A stretch of 64,000 nt of DNA from Notospermus geniculatus (lineage: Eukaryota; Nemertea; Pilidiophora; Heteronemertea; Lineidae), in the NCBI GenBank assembly GCA_002633025.1, contig NMRB01000659.1, positions 98,285 to 162,284 of the forward strand, given 5' to 3'. Within the stretch, counting starts at the first letter, position 1; each line of letters begins with the position of its first letter. The notes under the pieces were generated by a model, which saw only the letters and a list, made by a program, of their open reading frames with translations, had not been told where the DNA came from and did not search any database. The position numbers and the translations under genes were made by a program. Below, piece by piece: positions 46,190 to 57,866 of the stretch.

Positions 46190-49100
46190 AACAATTTCTA
46201 AAAGGGTACGTGACGCCTTTCTGGTGACGAGGCGTCTTTTTCCAAACACATTGGGCCGATTTCACAAAGCGCGTTTAAGACTTAGACGCGTGTAACTTCA
46301 TTAAATACATGCACTTCCACCATGCATTTGACGAAGTTACACGCGTCTAAGTCTTAAACGCCCTTTGTGAAATCGGACCATTGACTTGACATCTTTCGCA
46401 TATCTTGAGCAGTCTGCTGTTCTGAAAAGCCTCATGTTGCAACTAATTCGCATTTATATTTTTCAGAACCATCATGAAACAAGGCGCACGCTGGGCGTGG
46501 CGAATAACCAGGTTTTCGAAGTTGCGTCGTGAATAAAATGAGGTAGAGGCTGAAATGACGAGGCATTGTTAGGTGTCTGTGGTTGTGACCTTGAAAAGTA
46601 GGTCAAATCCAAAACCCGGGTATTATGTTATGTATCGTCATTAGATATACGTATGATAAAAATTTGGTGACGATCCATCAATTTGTTCAGGAGAAATAGC
46701 ACTTTTTCTGTTTTCACATTTAGCCCCCTATTGGCCAAACCTTGAATCGAATGACGCTGAATATCGAAANGTAAATGGGAACATTTGGCCCACATCTCAC
46801 CACAGAAATCACCATCACAACCTGCATGAAAACATTATCTTGTGGAAATAAATCTTACTATCATTGAAAGCTCATGCATGGCCTCTTCTACATTATCTTC
46901 TACATTCTATCCTGTACGCAGCAAGGGATGAGCCGTAAATAGAATTTGAAGGTGCCCAGTCATCAGTCAGGAGCATTTTCCAATTTTGACATGGCCCATT
47001 CATTCTGACATCAGGGATTGTAACTAACAGTATCCATCATCTTGCAGGCTTGTTGTGTGAACTAGGCCCCCGGGCCTAGGCCTACCTGTATTTGTCACCT
47101 TGTGGAGGTCTTGCGGCACATTGTACCAGCACATGTAACACAATGAAATGTTTGACGTTGGGACTGGGGGCTTGTATCTAACATGAACATTATTACGATC
47201 ACATACACCTTTACGTTTCACACCCACAGTTCATCACACACACACTACCGGACTAGTTATAAACCTAGTTATATTATTCCATAAAAAACACTTCACTAAT
47301 ACATGACAAAACATAGAAAATACTAAAATTTTGATTTCAAAATAACTATGAAAATATTCTCATCAGCATATTTTTCTCCATGTCTGCTGCTGGTGTGATT
47401 GCCTATCAAAACTGGAGTGAGCCAGGGGCCATACCCACAAAGCCTTCGCAACTTTGCATGCACGCAAATCTACTGTTTGGCTGCACATGCCCTATAGACC
47501 ATTCTCAAATTCCTAGATCTGCGCACTTCCTCCGAAATTTCAACCATAACCTCGATCTGAAACCGGGTGACGTGACGCAATCCATTATTCAGCAATGGTC
47601 AAGTCTGACGCAACATCGTCGACGTCACTGTCGTGGGGCTGTCTGCGTCATGTCGTTCAGTTTCAGACCGAGGTTGTGGTTGAGATTTCAGCAGAAGTGC
47701 GCAGATCTTTCTTGTTTACGTCAATTTGAGAACGGTCTATTGTTCACTGACTGCCTTACAATAGATTTGCGAGGACGCAAAGTTGCGAAGGCGTCATGAA
47801 TACGGCCCCAGATTCAAAATTGAACCTGGCTCTATCAAACGACATTATCAACTGTACCGACTTCACGACTGTTAGAAGTCAATGCATGTAGTGGAAAAGG
47901 TCCGGAACGAAATTTGATTGGTTGGTGCCCTATTTGGAATATAATAGGGATTCCCTGACACATTAAGCCATGCACGTCGACATGGTTGAGGCCTACAAAA
48001 GGAAACCACAGTATTGACGAGACGTTCGTACAATAGAACTATTTGGTTCCTACCAAATATGGCAAACAATGGTTTGAAGACAAAGAAGTTAACATAGGTA
48101 TTTTGGGCGAAAGGATTTGGTGAAACCTGTGACAGCTATCGGCTATACCACAATGTTTATATGCAGCGGGAATTCCCTTCTCCATGATAACGTTAATATT
48201 GTTCGGCGATCTTATTCCAAGATTCAGTAAATTCAGTAAATTGCATCAACTCTCATGCTTCCGAGCTAAACTGCCGGAATTTTAGTGCCAAAGGTTGCAT
48301 TTTTCTCAGTTGAGTATTACAAAATCAAGATAATGTCAACGTCTTGCAATAGATAAATATGTTTAGAACAATTTGAGCCTATTGGTAATCTGAAGTTCGA
48401 TCTGATGACTTCAAAAAATGCATTTGAAGTGTGATAAATTTACAGCAGAGGCCTCCTGCGCATGCCCAGATTGACTTCTTCCGGTCGTCAATAATATTCT
48501 AAATTGGCTTTCCTGTGGAGGTAGGCGTCGACTACGCCGATTTGGCTGCGTCACCGTACTATTTTTAGGAGGGCTTTCCCCATGTTGTGGCCGTTCTCCG
48601 AAAGGTGACGCCTCTATAGCAAATTCCCTTCCTAACAGTCGTGACTTGCCCTAGTTTCATTGAAATGGAAGGTGATTGTACAATATATCAGCTTGAGTCA
48701 CTTCCGTTTTCAATGCCAGATAGAGAATTCAAGTATGTAGCTCCATTTATAGTGGGAGAGTCGGAGGTGTTGTAACTCTGAACAGGTATTATTTACCATT
48801 CAAACGTGACAAGAATTGCATATATTCTGGTTGGTCTATTCTTGCCAACAAAATAATAGCGAACTGCCAAGGGTATAACAGTTCGACGATGCACCATGAA
48901 TTTGTTCTATTTTATAGTAGTCCTACAACTATTGTTCTTCGTGGCTATCAAATTATTTTTCCACTTGATTCAACTTGGGTAAATACATTTCGGAGGCCAA
49001 TGTAGCAACTCGCAGCAGCATTACAGCATTTGTATCAGAATTTAGTTCGACAGCTGCACCATGTTTCAGGAAAGCAAAACCAGTTCAGACCCTAATCAAC

Positions 49101-49221
49101 TTGAGGTGAAATGGGATAAAGAAATAAATATATCTGTAGCTTTCTAAAGCTGGCAAAAGATATATCAACTCTGAGCACATGTCACACCTCTAAAATCTAT
49201 CAGCACAAATAAATTAAAGTA
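46190..49221. other. Intergenic region between the convergent C5orf34 and PARG genes
   Basis: No gene supported. It contains a GGGCC-type foldback at 46249-46382 (GGCCGATTTCACAAAGCGCG and its complement) and a nested pair at 47428-47811. The rest is AT-rich and without long frames. Confidence 0.6.
47428..47811. mobile_element. Nested foldback elements
   Basis: The outer arms are GGGGCCATACCCACAAAGCC... and ...GGCGTCATGAATACGGCCCC, with CGCAACTTTGC mirrored by GCAAAGTTGCG. The inner element (about 47492-47750) has GACCATTCTCAAATT / AATTTGAGAACGGTC ends and the GATCTGCGCACTTCC arms also seen at 42760-43025. Confidence 0.85.
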
Positions 49222-52200
49222 TCACATTTGCTGTTGAAGATATTCAAACAAAGAAGTGGTCAAGCTGCCATTTTCCTCCATCTCAGCCATAGCACATTTA
49301 CAATAACTCTGGATGTGTTTGACCAGCAGCCCAATGGTCCAGCCTCGCTCCAGGATGTCGCTACAGATGTCACTCAGCTGAAAATAACAATGAACAATGT
49401 GACTTGGTGCTGACTTGACAAACCTGGGTCTGCAAAAATCGATCGCCGATCGATAGATTTTTGAGTAGAGAGTAGAGAGTGATGAACAAGAGTAAATTTT
49501 CCTCCGATGACCTCAAAAATTAAAGGGCTACGGTAATCCTTCCCTATCCTGCGCTAAATATACCTCCGTTAAGGGAGACCTCTATTGACAATAAATATCA
49601 CTTGTCAACCTCGCCCCATGTAGAATAACTCTTTCCTAGGGTATCCACATATGCATTGTATTGCAATCATACATTCTCCAACACTGGGGCGAAAGGCAAA
49701 ACTATGATATTGGAGATGATGCAGTCACCACTGGTGGCGCCGGCTGTCGACAAAAAGTGGCAAGACTGTGGCCCTTTAAGTGCTGGAGTGCCAACTAACC
49801 TGCTCTGTGATTTACCCAAACATTGGCATTCCTCCTTTACCGCATTCGATTACTTCCTCGGGCCTTCCTCGGGCAAGCCCCGGAAGGAAAAGCTGAGCGT
49901 GCGCACAACAGCCAGTAATCGAACGCTGTCGTGTTAGACACGAGAAAAATGTGCTGTGATTGGCTGAATATCCGCCATGACACTTTGCTCGTGTCTAACA
50001 CGACAGCATTCGATTACTTTTGCACGCCGATATACACTGATGTATGCGAGGGCTGTGTGCATCTCATGATCGGAAGTGACATCCTGCTTTGCATCCTGGG
50101 AAGGTTACACGAGAATCCCACCTCGGCGGGTAGGGCAAGTCGCGCCTGGTCCGAGGAAGGCCCGATGACGCAGTTCCGGTGTAAACGAACGCTGTAGAGC
50201 CTGTTCCGAGCTAGCTCGTGGAAGTAAACGAATGCGGTATTTATATTCTTGTCGGGTCAGTTGATGTACCGTACAGTAGTACAAATGGTACTTTATTCAT
50301 CAACCATGTCAACGTGATGTAGCTTATCCATGTAGGCTTACCTGATTCACCCTCTGGTTCCTGAATGTGTAGTATATCATAGCTGGGCAGCCAGCCTGAG
50401 TCGCTGCAATCCACTGTATCATGGCCTTGAGCTGGGGGTCACCACCGAATGCACCACATCCCCAGTTGCCCGTAGCAACAGGGCGAATCCCCTGAAACAA
50501 ATGCACACGTATCAGTTATGTCAACGATCGTGATATTTGGGTTGTCAGAGTGGTGCGATGGAAACATCAGCACGTGTCACCTCTGAGGTTCCACGTTCAA
50601 TCCCCGGTTGGGCTTACTACTCCGGTTTCATCCTGCCATACAGTACATTAAGGCCCGAACTTATAAAGGATGTCTATCCCTTAGACAAGTCTAACTCGCC
50701 AAGACAAGTCTAAATCAGTCGTCTAGCTTAAACTGCGATTACAGAAGGATGTCTAGCTTAGACGTGTCTAAAACTGCCGTCCAAAGATAGACAACGATGT
50801 CCAAATAACAAAGGAATTGCAAAACATGCCAGGGGGCTTGTTTTGCAGTTGTCTAAGCTTGTGATTCATTCATAATTTCAAGTTTTATGGTCTTAAAAGG
50901 TGTCCTAGTGGCCCTAGATTATCTGCATGAAAAGAAAATGTGGCTATGAAAGATATTCAAGGAAATATGCCGGAAAATTAGGTGGGCATTTACTTTTGAC
51001 TAAGGGTGTACTATCCATCCATTCACAACAACAAATAGGCCTGTGTGACGAATGTGGTGCGATATGAGGTCATCTAAGTTATGCCACTTCACAATTGCAT
51101 TATATAATCGTCTCAACAAAGGCACTGCCTTTGTTGAGACCATTTAATCACCTGTTGGACCTGACTAGCTAGACCGACGTCCTTGCGTTGTTCGAAATTC
51201 CGATAAACACCAGTGTTTTGGTAGACTTGTCTAACAGTTGTCTTACAAATGTTTAGGCTTAAACAAGTCCAAGTTAGACAGNTGCATCACAATATTCAGA
51301 CATTTCCGACCAATGCCAAATGATTCTTTTCCGACTCCCTCTCAAAACACGATAATCTTGAAACACATCTTTCAAGATTGCGTCAGTCAGTTGATCAGCG
51401 TAGGAAATAATCCGACTGTTTATTTTCTTCTCCTCAAGCGAGAACGACTTTTCTGAGCTCGACACGTCAGAATCCGCCGAAGGTAAACACGGCCAAAATT
51501 CATACCACAAATACTTGATTGTGTAATAAACATCATCAAAGATTGTCTCCATCATGCTCTCGGCATAACTTTCTAATTCTAGCAAAGATTTCGACTTCTT
51601 AGGTTTGGGTTGCACAACTTTCTCTTTCTTTTTTTTATTCTGTAATATTGATGGATGCCACGATTGCGATTTCTTTTTTGATTTTGGTGTCATTCCTTGT
51701 TTCCGTAGCACGCTGCCACCAACGGCGCCTGATTTCTCAATTCTTCGTTGGGTTATATTTTTGTTATCAGGGGTGTGAGGCGAGCTACTTGAACTACTAT
51801 CAGCTAAGAAACTAGCATCACTACTGCCATTAGGATGCCGGGGACTGCTCATTGACGAATCTGATGTTGAAAAAATATCTATCGGGGGACTTGACGTATC
51901 CAAGTGAATCAACTCCTCGGCAAAACGTGAGAGTGTCGGATCACAAAACCCGGTCACGCTACAGTGACGCTTGACTGATGCACTTTTGACATCATCCATG
52001 ACATTTCCCGTACTATAATCACTAAAACTTTGCGATTTTGTCCGTTTTCCTGTTGCATGTTTACGCCTGATTTCAAACTGTGATAGAGTCCGCGGTTCGG
52101 GCATAATCAGTCGCTCAGCAATCGGACTTCTGTCCCCACTTCCCGGCGACCGATCTCCGCTACTAGTACTCGCGGAACTAAAACTACTCCTGCTCCATGA

Positions 52201-55200
52201 GCCACTGGAACTACTCCCACTCGGTTTAACTGAGAGAAAATTTGACGTCTGCTTCTTGGAACTGGTTTCCATAGCAACAGGAAAATTTTGATTTTGCAAA
52301 TCATGATAAGCACCATTAAATGAATCAGACAGGAGGCTATCCACAAATGTCACTATTTCTGAGTTAACTATCTCTCTCGTCGTTGACAGTGATTTCAGGA
52401 TTTCCGACTTTGCACCTTGAAATGCGGAGTTGACGAGACAATCGACGTAGGTGACAAGACTGGGGGTCGGGTAGTGAGACACAATAATTTGAGGATAGTG
52501 TGAGTGATCGGAAGAGTACGGCCCTGAAGAGCCAGAGCCGGATTCTGATTGTAAAAGTTTCATGGAATCTGGTATACTTTGTTCAAATTCATCCCGTAAA
52601 TCACGGAATACTTGATTGACCATACGATCAGCCACTGAAGCAGCGTTTTGGAAGTTGCGTGTATGCGTCCCCTCACCTTCTGCTTGGTCCTGGCCTTGCT
52701 CTGTGACGTGGAACGCACTCGATATCACAGAGTTGAGAAATGAATCAACAAATGTCCCAACGCTATTCCTGTCATACGGGTTCGCGTGACTAGGATAACA
52801 TGATTCTGATTGGCTAGAAGAATCTAGCGGTTGCGATAATGATATGTTGATACTGATGTCGGAGGAGCTAGCGCCATCTTGGCTCGAATGGCTATAGTCC
52901 AGATTAAGATAACTGCCATCAGATGGCGCCTCTAATCTCACAACTTCTGGTGAATGTCCTTCCGCACCATCCGAGTGAAAATGATATGTGTATTTCTCGT
53001 CCGCCTGTGGGCCACTTGCATCATCAGCACCGACATTCAACCCACCAAACATTCTGTCAACATAGAGTCGAACTGTATCAACATTAGGCCCACTCCCTAC
53101 GGCGGGCAATCGAACATTTCTACCAGATTTGTAGGAGTCACTTATATCACTTTCTGACCCACTTAACACAGATGAATGCAGTAATGGAGAATGACTTAGG
53201 AACGAATCCGAGGTACCGCCAGCTGCCGGCCCAAACACATTCCCGACTAGATTAGTTGCCAACCCTACAGCAGTATCCCCGTGCCCAAGACTAGAGTCAG
53301 AACTTTCAACATCTGAGTCGTCACGCCCATGGTATTTTCTCGTATCAGTTAGTGGCGGCAAAAATGGTGCCTGACCAAGCGCTTGTGGTTTCACTGGTTT
53401 TGGTTTTGGAATCGTACGGATCCCTGGCTGTCGTGATTCAAACTCTCGCACCCCCGACTCAACCCTCGCAGCAACTTTAGAACTCTCCTGCAGTAGTGAA
53501 GACGCCAACGTGTTGGCAAAATCTGTAATGACAGGATTCCCCGATTCTTCCTGAATCGCTGTGTGTTGAATTTTTCGCCGCTCGGCATTCTGAAATGTCT
53601 CGTAGTACTCTTCAAATTCAGAACTGAAGTCGGAGCTGTATCTCGAACTACTCCTTCTTGAACCTGACGACAAATCAGATAAGTTGGAACTCCGCCGACG
53701 AAAATTTGCCGCCCATGTATCAAAATCGGAATAATCTGAACTCTGCCTGGTCCCAGAGCTGCTCCGTCTTGAGCTGTGGAAGCTGACGTCACTGACCCCT
53801 GATCCACGCCGTCTTAACACATCCGCACGGAGTTTTTCCAACTCAAATAAATCCAAACTGAAGCTGCTGGATGAGCTTGAGTTGGCGTCCCCTTCGTCCT
53901 GTGACTGTAGTATCTTGCATGCCTCGTGGGTATCAGCACCGTGTCCAGCAGGTCCAGGTGTATCACCAGAGAATGATGCTGAAAGTCCACCAGCATCAGC
54001 TTGTTTTGGAGACAAACAGCGTACGACATTGAAAGTGCTGGGAGTGAAATGTTGTAGGCCCGAGTCTTGGTCAGAGTATGTTAAAGGTTTCTCACCCGAG
54101 AGTGAGGAGGCGAGAAAAGGGGAACCTCTTACCTGGCCGGGCTCAATCCCTGCAAAGATAAAACACATAAAGAAACAAACGCCTCATGTTTTATATCATA
54201 GAGTTTAGTACTTCCTTATTGATTTCTTATGTCATTTCTTTAAAATGCTTGACTGACAGCTTGCTAAAGTATCCCCACCGTTGTACGCCCAAGTCCTCTG
54301 TCCACACCCAACCCACACCTGTCTACATTCGACCCAAACCTGTCCACACTCCACCCAAACCTGACTACACTCCACTCAAACCTGTCCACACTCCACCCAA
54401 ACCTGGCTACACTCAACCCAAACCTGTCTACACTCAACCCAAACCTGTCCACACTCCACCCAAACCTGTCCACACTCCATCCAACCTGTCTTCACGCCAT
54501 TTTACCTTCATCTTCCAGGCTTTCAGGAGCACTATAATACTCCTCAGAAGAATCTGACACAAGACTGTCCTGACTCCTCGCCAGCTTCCTCCTCCCCTTC
54601 CTCGTCCGAGCAGACGGCTGAAGGAACCCAATATACGCCTTGTTGATTTCCCGCATGAGGTTTTTCTCATCGTACTGTTTTTGTTGTCCGCCCCACATGA
54701 ATGGAATAGCGTCGATAGCACCCAGCTTGGTGATGATGTTACCACTTGAATCCCTCTGAAAGAAAAGACAAACTGGGAAAGTCAAAGCCAGTTCTGACTT
54801 TAGTTTGGCTGGGGTCTTTTACTTGCCCTTGCAAAGGCAGAAGTTACAAGGCACCATGGCTTACTCTCCCATGCGACGGACGTGAAGAGCCAGGGACAAT
54901 TATTCCCATATGGCCCGGGATCAAATTCCGGGACCTACCACTTGCTAACCACTAGCCTATCAAGGCTCAACCATGTGACATTCACTCCCATGTGGATGGA
55001 GAAACTGGGGTAGGGACTTGTCCAAGTTCTGAAACTCTCAGCCCTGTGACAGGATTAGGAGCTATCAGTCAGCAGACCAATAGGTGTCACTACAGTCCAA
55101 TTCAATGCTAGCGGACCCATTCATGCTTGACTGAGCACCAATCAGGAGAATTTTCTATTGTACTGGCCTGGTAGAACTTTGCTGCCGTCTTTTGGCAATA

Positions 55201-57592
55201 AGCGCGGCTGACTGCTCCTATTGAACCCGTCATACGTGGACTGAAAGTCGAACACCTGACCACCAATACTTACCAGGGATTTGTCATGGAAATTACCAAA
55301 ATATTTCAGATTGGCTGAATATCCAGCGTAGTGGGAAAACTGTTCAAATCCTTCAATGATGATGGCCTCATTGTCCAGCATGCATTGCATAAACAACATG
55401 GCTGGTATCAGCTCGGGGCTGATGCAGAAACGGATCTCCTCCTGCAGCAGAATAAGGTGAATGATAACATCAGGTCAAGAAACAGACCAGCGATTACTGG
55501 TATTGTGACGCCTTTCAAGGAGGAAACAGTACTTTCAGTGTTGTACGCCACTAATACTGACACTCTATAGCCCATTTAAGGGACTTAGAAACTTTGATAC
55601 AGAGGTGAAAGCTGGACAGAAATGATTCTACAGAAATGATTCTACAGACTAGGCCTTCACTATGACTTACCTGCACTCTGCCAGCATGTAGCACGCCTCC
55701 ACCGATATAACTGTTGGCAAAGTCAATCTGAAAGAAATACAATGTAGGTTACTGGTAAGCTCCCCCTACCATCAATACCAACATGACTTCCCAAGGAAGT
55801 TGGGGTGGGTTGAGGGTGATGAAATGAATCATTTTTGTGGAGAGTGAAAAAAATGCCAGCAAATTTTTGTACTTGTTGTACTTGTATTTGATTTTTCCGT
55901 CGGGGCCAAAGGCAGCGATAGCACTATTGTCCCTGGTAAGTACAGAAGAGGCCATCTCAAGCTATTCATGTTCCTCACTTGGATGGGGTGTTTTACTTGC
56001 CCTTGCAAAGAAACAAGGTATAAGCCACCACGGCAAGCCACCTATCCATGCGATGGATGTGAAGAGCCAGGGATGATTCATCCTACATGGCCTGGGCTGG
56101 ATTCGAACCCGGGACCCACCGCTTGCTAAAGCTGACGTGATAACCACGAGGCTATCAAGGCCGCCAGTAAATTATATCATTATTGCCCCCAACTATGGTT
56201 GGGACCTACCTGTAATATTTCACTTCCCGCATCTTCAATCTTCCCCTCCTTATGGACCGTCACTGGACACAGAGGTCTATCACAGTTTAGGAGTTTACCG
56301 ATATGGAGTGCCTCTTTGGATGATAGCACCTGCACACAGAAATAACAATGGGTCATATGAATAAAGACTAGCAAATGCTTTCACTTGAATTTTGCAATGC
56401 AAATGCACTAAGCAATGCTGTACAAAGTTGAAGTAAAAGCATTTGCTAGTCTTTATTCATATGACCCATTAAACTGTCAACTTTATGGTTGTGGTACTTT
56501 GACGATGATCACTCTATTTGGCAAAATTTGCCTCTTGTTAAAGCTGACTATTCGTGCCGAGTCATAGATTCCACAGAACAGTTTCCGGAGCGGCCGCCGC
56601 AATGCATTTACCAGTTGTTGTTACGAATAAAACTGGCTGTTCTATTATTTTTGGTTCACTTTGGACAGACGCGAACAATCCGCTTTAATGTAATTATAAT
56701 GGAAGGCAAGAATTACCATTGCCTGCCCCAGCTATTGTCAAAATCTAGACCACTACTTGAATCTACTAACCTGTCTTGAGAACTTCACAGTCTTATTAAG
56801 ATCACCTCCGAGGCAAGAAACTCTGTCAAAATAATGCAGGATGCATCGTAATTTAGCACTTTGGGGTGGGCTGAAAAGATAGAAAGCTGACTTAGTAAGA
56901 GAGCAGGTCAGGGATAATTCTAGGCCATTTTAGAGTGGCGCTGCCCCATGCCCTAAATGGGGGTGCCACTGTGCCCTTTTTACCCCCAGGCTGCCATGCC
57001 CACCAAAAATTTGTTTTAGAGGTCCCAGTGGCCCCATACCCTTTGTCATGGTCCCTTTTGGTCTTATCACCTTAGAAACTGGCTTAAATTGGCTGTTGAC
57101 TGGAGTTATAGACCTTTTTTTGATTGAAAGCTTCTCAAATTCTGTTAGTAGAAACGTCACGAATGAAAAGTGCTCTTTTCTAGGTTGAAGTGCCCTTTTC
57201 ACAAAGTTTGCACTGTGCCCATCTGAAATCCTGCCCCATCTCTACAGGGTGGGCCAGAGAAAGTGTCCCTCGAACAATAGCATTTCTATTGTTTCAGTAT
57301 TGTTCGAGGGACACTTTTTCTGGCCCACCCTGTAGAGCAGGCAGTACCATTGACTATCATATTGTACTGTGACAACTTTTTGTTGCCTAAGTTTATAGGG
57401 TTAACTCATTACCACACACTGAACTCATTATATTATAGCTGCAGGCTCACCTCGGCAAATAATGGAAGAAGTTATTGAAGTTAATGTCATTGAGGCGACT
57501 TGCAATGTCTTTTGGTCGTCGTGGAAACAGACAGAGAAATGCACAGGCAAGGATGGAGGCGATGAAATCTCGCTTCAGCTCAACGGAGCACT
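49222..57592 (-). CDS. PARG: Poly(ADP-ribose) glycohydrolase, 5' end missing
   Basis: Exons on the minus strand: 57592-57451, 56870-56771, 56329-56210, 55727-55671, 55441-55274, 54755-54506, then a variable exon starting at 54149, then 50491-50342 and 49377-49222 (stop TGA). Phases agree throughout. PARG removes poly(ADP-ribose) from proteins by exo- and endo-glycosidic cleavage. The macrodomain signature is complete: [16 protein letters not shown] contains the GGG loop and the catalytic QEE glutamates across the 55671/55441 junction. Before it comes [14 protein letters not shown] and after it [25 protein letters not shown] and [14 protein letters not shown]. The start of the catalytic region is not visible; an N gap (57867-58605) lies upstream. 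A 17-nt microexon (54149-54133) links AYIGFLQP...EDEG to [11 protein letters not shown] in frame. Confidence 0.92.
49520..49779. mobile_element. TTAAAGGGC-ended MITE, copy 2
   Basis: It runs from TTAAAGGGCTACGGTAATCC to GACTGTGGCCCTTTAA and shares its interior with 41057-41304. It is in the last intron of PARG. Confidence 0.85.
49838..50236. mobile_element. Nested foldback in the last PARG intron
   Basis: ACCGCATTCGATTACTTCC and GGAAGTAAACGAATGCGGT form the outer ends. Inside, TAATCGAACGCTGTCGTGTT (49915) is mirrored by AACACGACAGCATTCGATTA (49999), making a second hairpin. Confidence 0.85.
50645..51290. mobile_element. GTCTAA-rich element adjoining the long PARG exon
   Basis: Repeated AGACAAGTCTAA and TTAGAC phrases occur near both ends in opposite orientations, and a CTCAACAAAGGCA...TGCCTTTGTTGAG hairpin lies at 51110-51145. 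Its right boundary is about where the long PARG reading frame ends in a stop codon (51274-51276). The borders are imprecise, and an N at 51282 adds doubt. Confidence 0.45.
51274..54149 (-). CDS. Long PARG exon encoding an AKAP-like repeat region
   Basis: After the acceptor TTTGCAG (54150-54152) a single frame stays open for 2.9 kb (about 957 codons) in phase with the preceding PARG exon, beginning [12 protein letters not shown]. It is Ser-rich and mostly disordered. About ten similar short segments recur, among them [80 protein letters not shown] and [14 protein letters not shown]. They fit the hydrophobic pattern of amphipathic helices by which AKAPs bind PKA regulatory subunits. The first 180 residues hold several RRxS-type sites (RRRGS, RRRSS, RRSSS). 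The frame ends in TAA beside a transposon; no strong donor is seen near the end. A GTAAGA donor after 17 nt offers skipping. Confidence 0.7.
54133..54149 (-). other. Predicted 17-nt PARG microexon
   Basis: The first 17 nt of the long exon (GGATTGAGCCCGGCCAG) are followed at once by GTAAGAGG, a strong donor. With the upstream phase-1 G they encode GIEPGQ and end at phase 0, exactly what the next catalytic exon (GGG ATT CGC) needs. Use of this site would give a compact PARG. Confidence 0.6.
54293..54490. repeat. 21-bp minisatellite in PARG intron
   Basis: About nine copies of a unit near CCCAAACCTGTCCACACTCC lie between the long exon and the exon at 54506. The array starts 16 bp beyond the exon's donor, on the 5' side of the intron. 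The plus-strand frame KPVHTPP is a by-product. Confidence 0.95.
54801..54970. mobile_element. tRNA-derived SINE (TTTTACTTGCCCTTGCAAAG family), copy 1
   Basis: It shares GTCTTTTACTTGCCCTTGCA, GAAGAGCCAGGGA, GGCCCGGG and a tRNA-like end (CCTACCACTTGCTAACCACT...) with 55965-56162. A partial reversed copy is at 40243-40320. In a PARG intron. Confidence 0.7.
55055..55222. mobile_element. Short MITE family (AGGAGCTATCAGTCAG ends), further copy
   Basis: It is nearly identical in order to 20165-20335: GCGGACCCATTCATG, ATCAGGAGAATTTTCTATTG and GCGGCTGACTGCTCCTATT. It ends just before the PARG exon at 55274. Confidence 0.75.
55965..56162. mobile_element. tRNA-derived SINE, copy 2
   Basis: On the minus strand the B box GGTTCGAATCC is intact (plus strand GGATTCGAACCCGGGACCC). 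The tail is TTGGATGGGGTGTTTTACTT. It lies 50 bp downstream (on the minus strand, after the donor) of the PARG exon at 56210-56329. Confidence 0.75.
56352..56472. mobile_element. Foldback MITE
   Basis: ATGGGTCATATGAATAAAGA and TCTTTATTCATATGACCCAT are perfect complements that extend about 40 bp, through AAGCATTTGCTAGTC. In a PARG intron. Confidence 0.9.
57243..57335. repeat. Perfect hairpin
   Basis: TACAGGGTGGGCCAGA AAAAGTG-type arms, with GTCCCTCGAACAATA mirrored by TATTGTTCGAGGGAC; arm length about 40 bp. In the PARG intron next to the 57451-57592 exon. Confidence 0.9.
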
Positions 57593-57866
57593 CTGAAAAG
57601 TCGAAATATCCATAAGACGTGATATTCATTTCAAAATAGCAGCGATTTCAGCCGTAACACGAACTTCTTTATGTCACGTTTTTAGGGAAAATGACAGTGA
57701 TGATGCCTGAAGTGGCAAAAAAGACAAATCGATTGATGTATGGTATGTCCAATTTGACCCAGCCGTTGCACCAAGGAGCTCGATTGACCGCACTCCTCGG
57801 CATCCTTGAAGTTCAGGCAAGCACGATTGTGAACAGCTCTCCTTCACGATTGTGAACAGCTCTCCT

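Noticed and set aside
52107-52346. Frames on either strand inside the long PARG exon (also 53391-53807)
   Set aside because: These are shadows of the 957-codon frame, which has the phase, repeats and composition of a real protein.
55749-55955. Minus-strand frame [25 protein letters not shown] as a PARG exon
   Set aside because: The flanking PARG exons (56210 and 55727) already join in phase and match PARG continuously, and no acceptor-donor pair fits. It may be a remnant of another gene.
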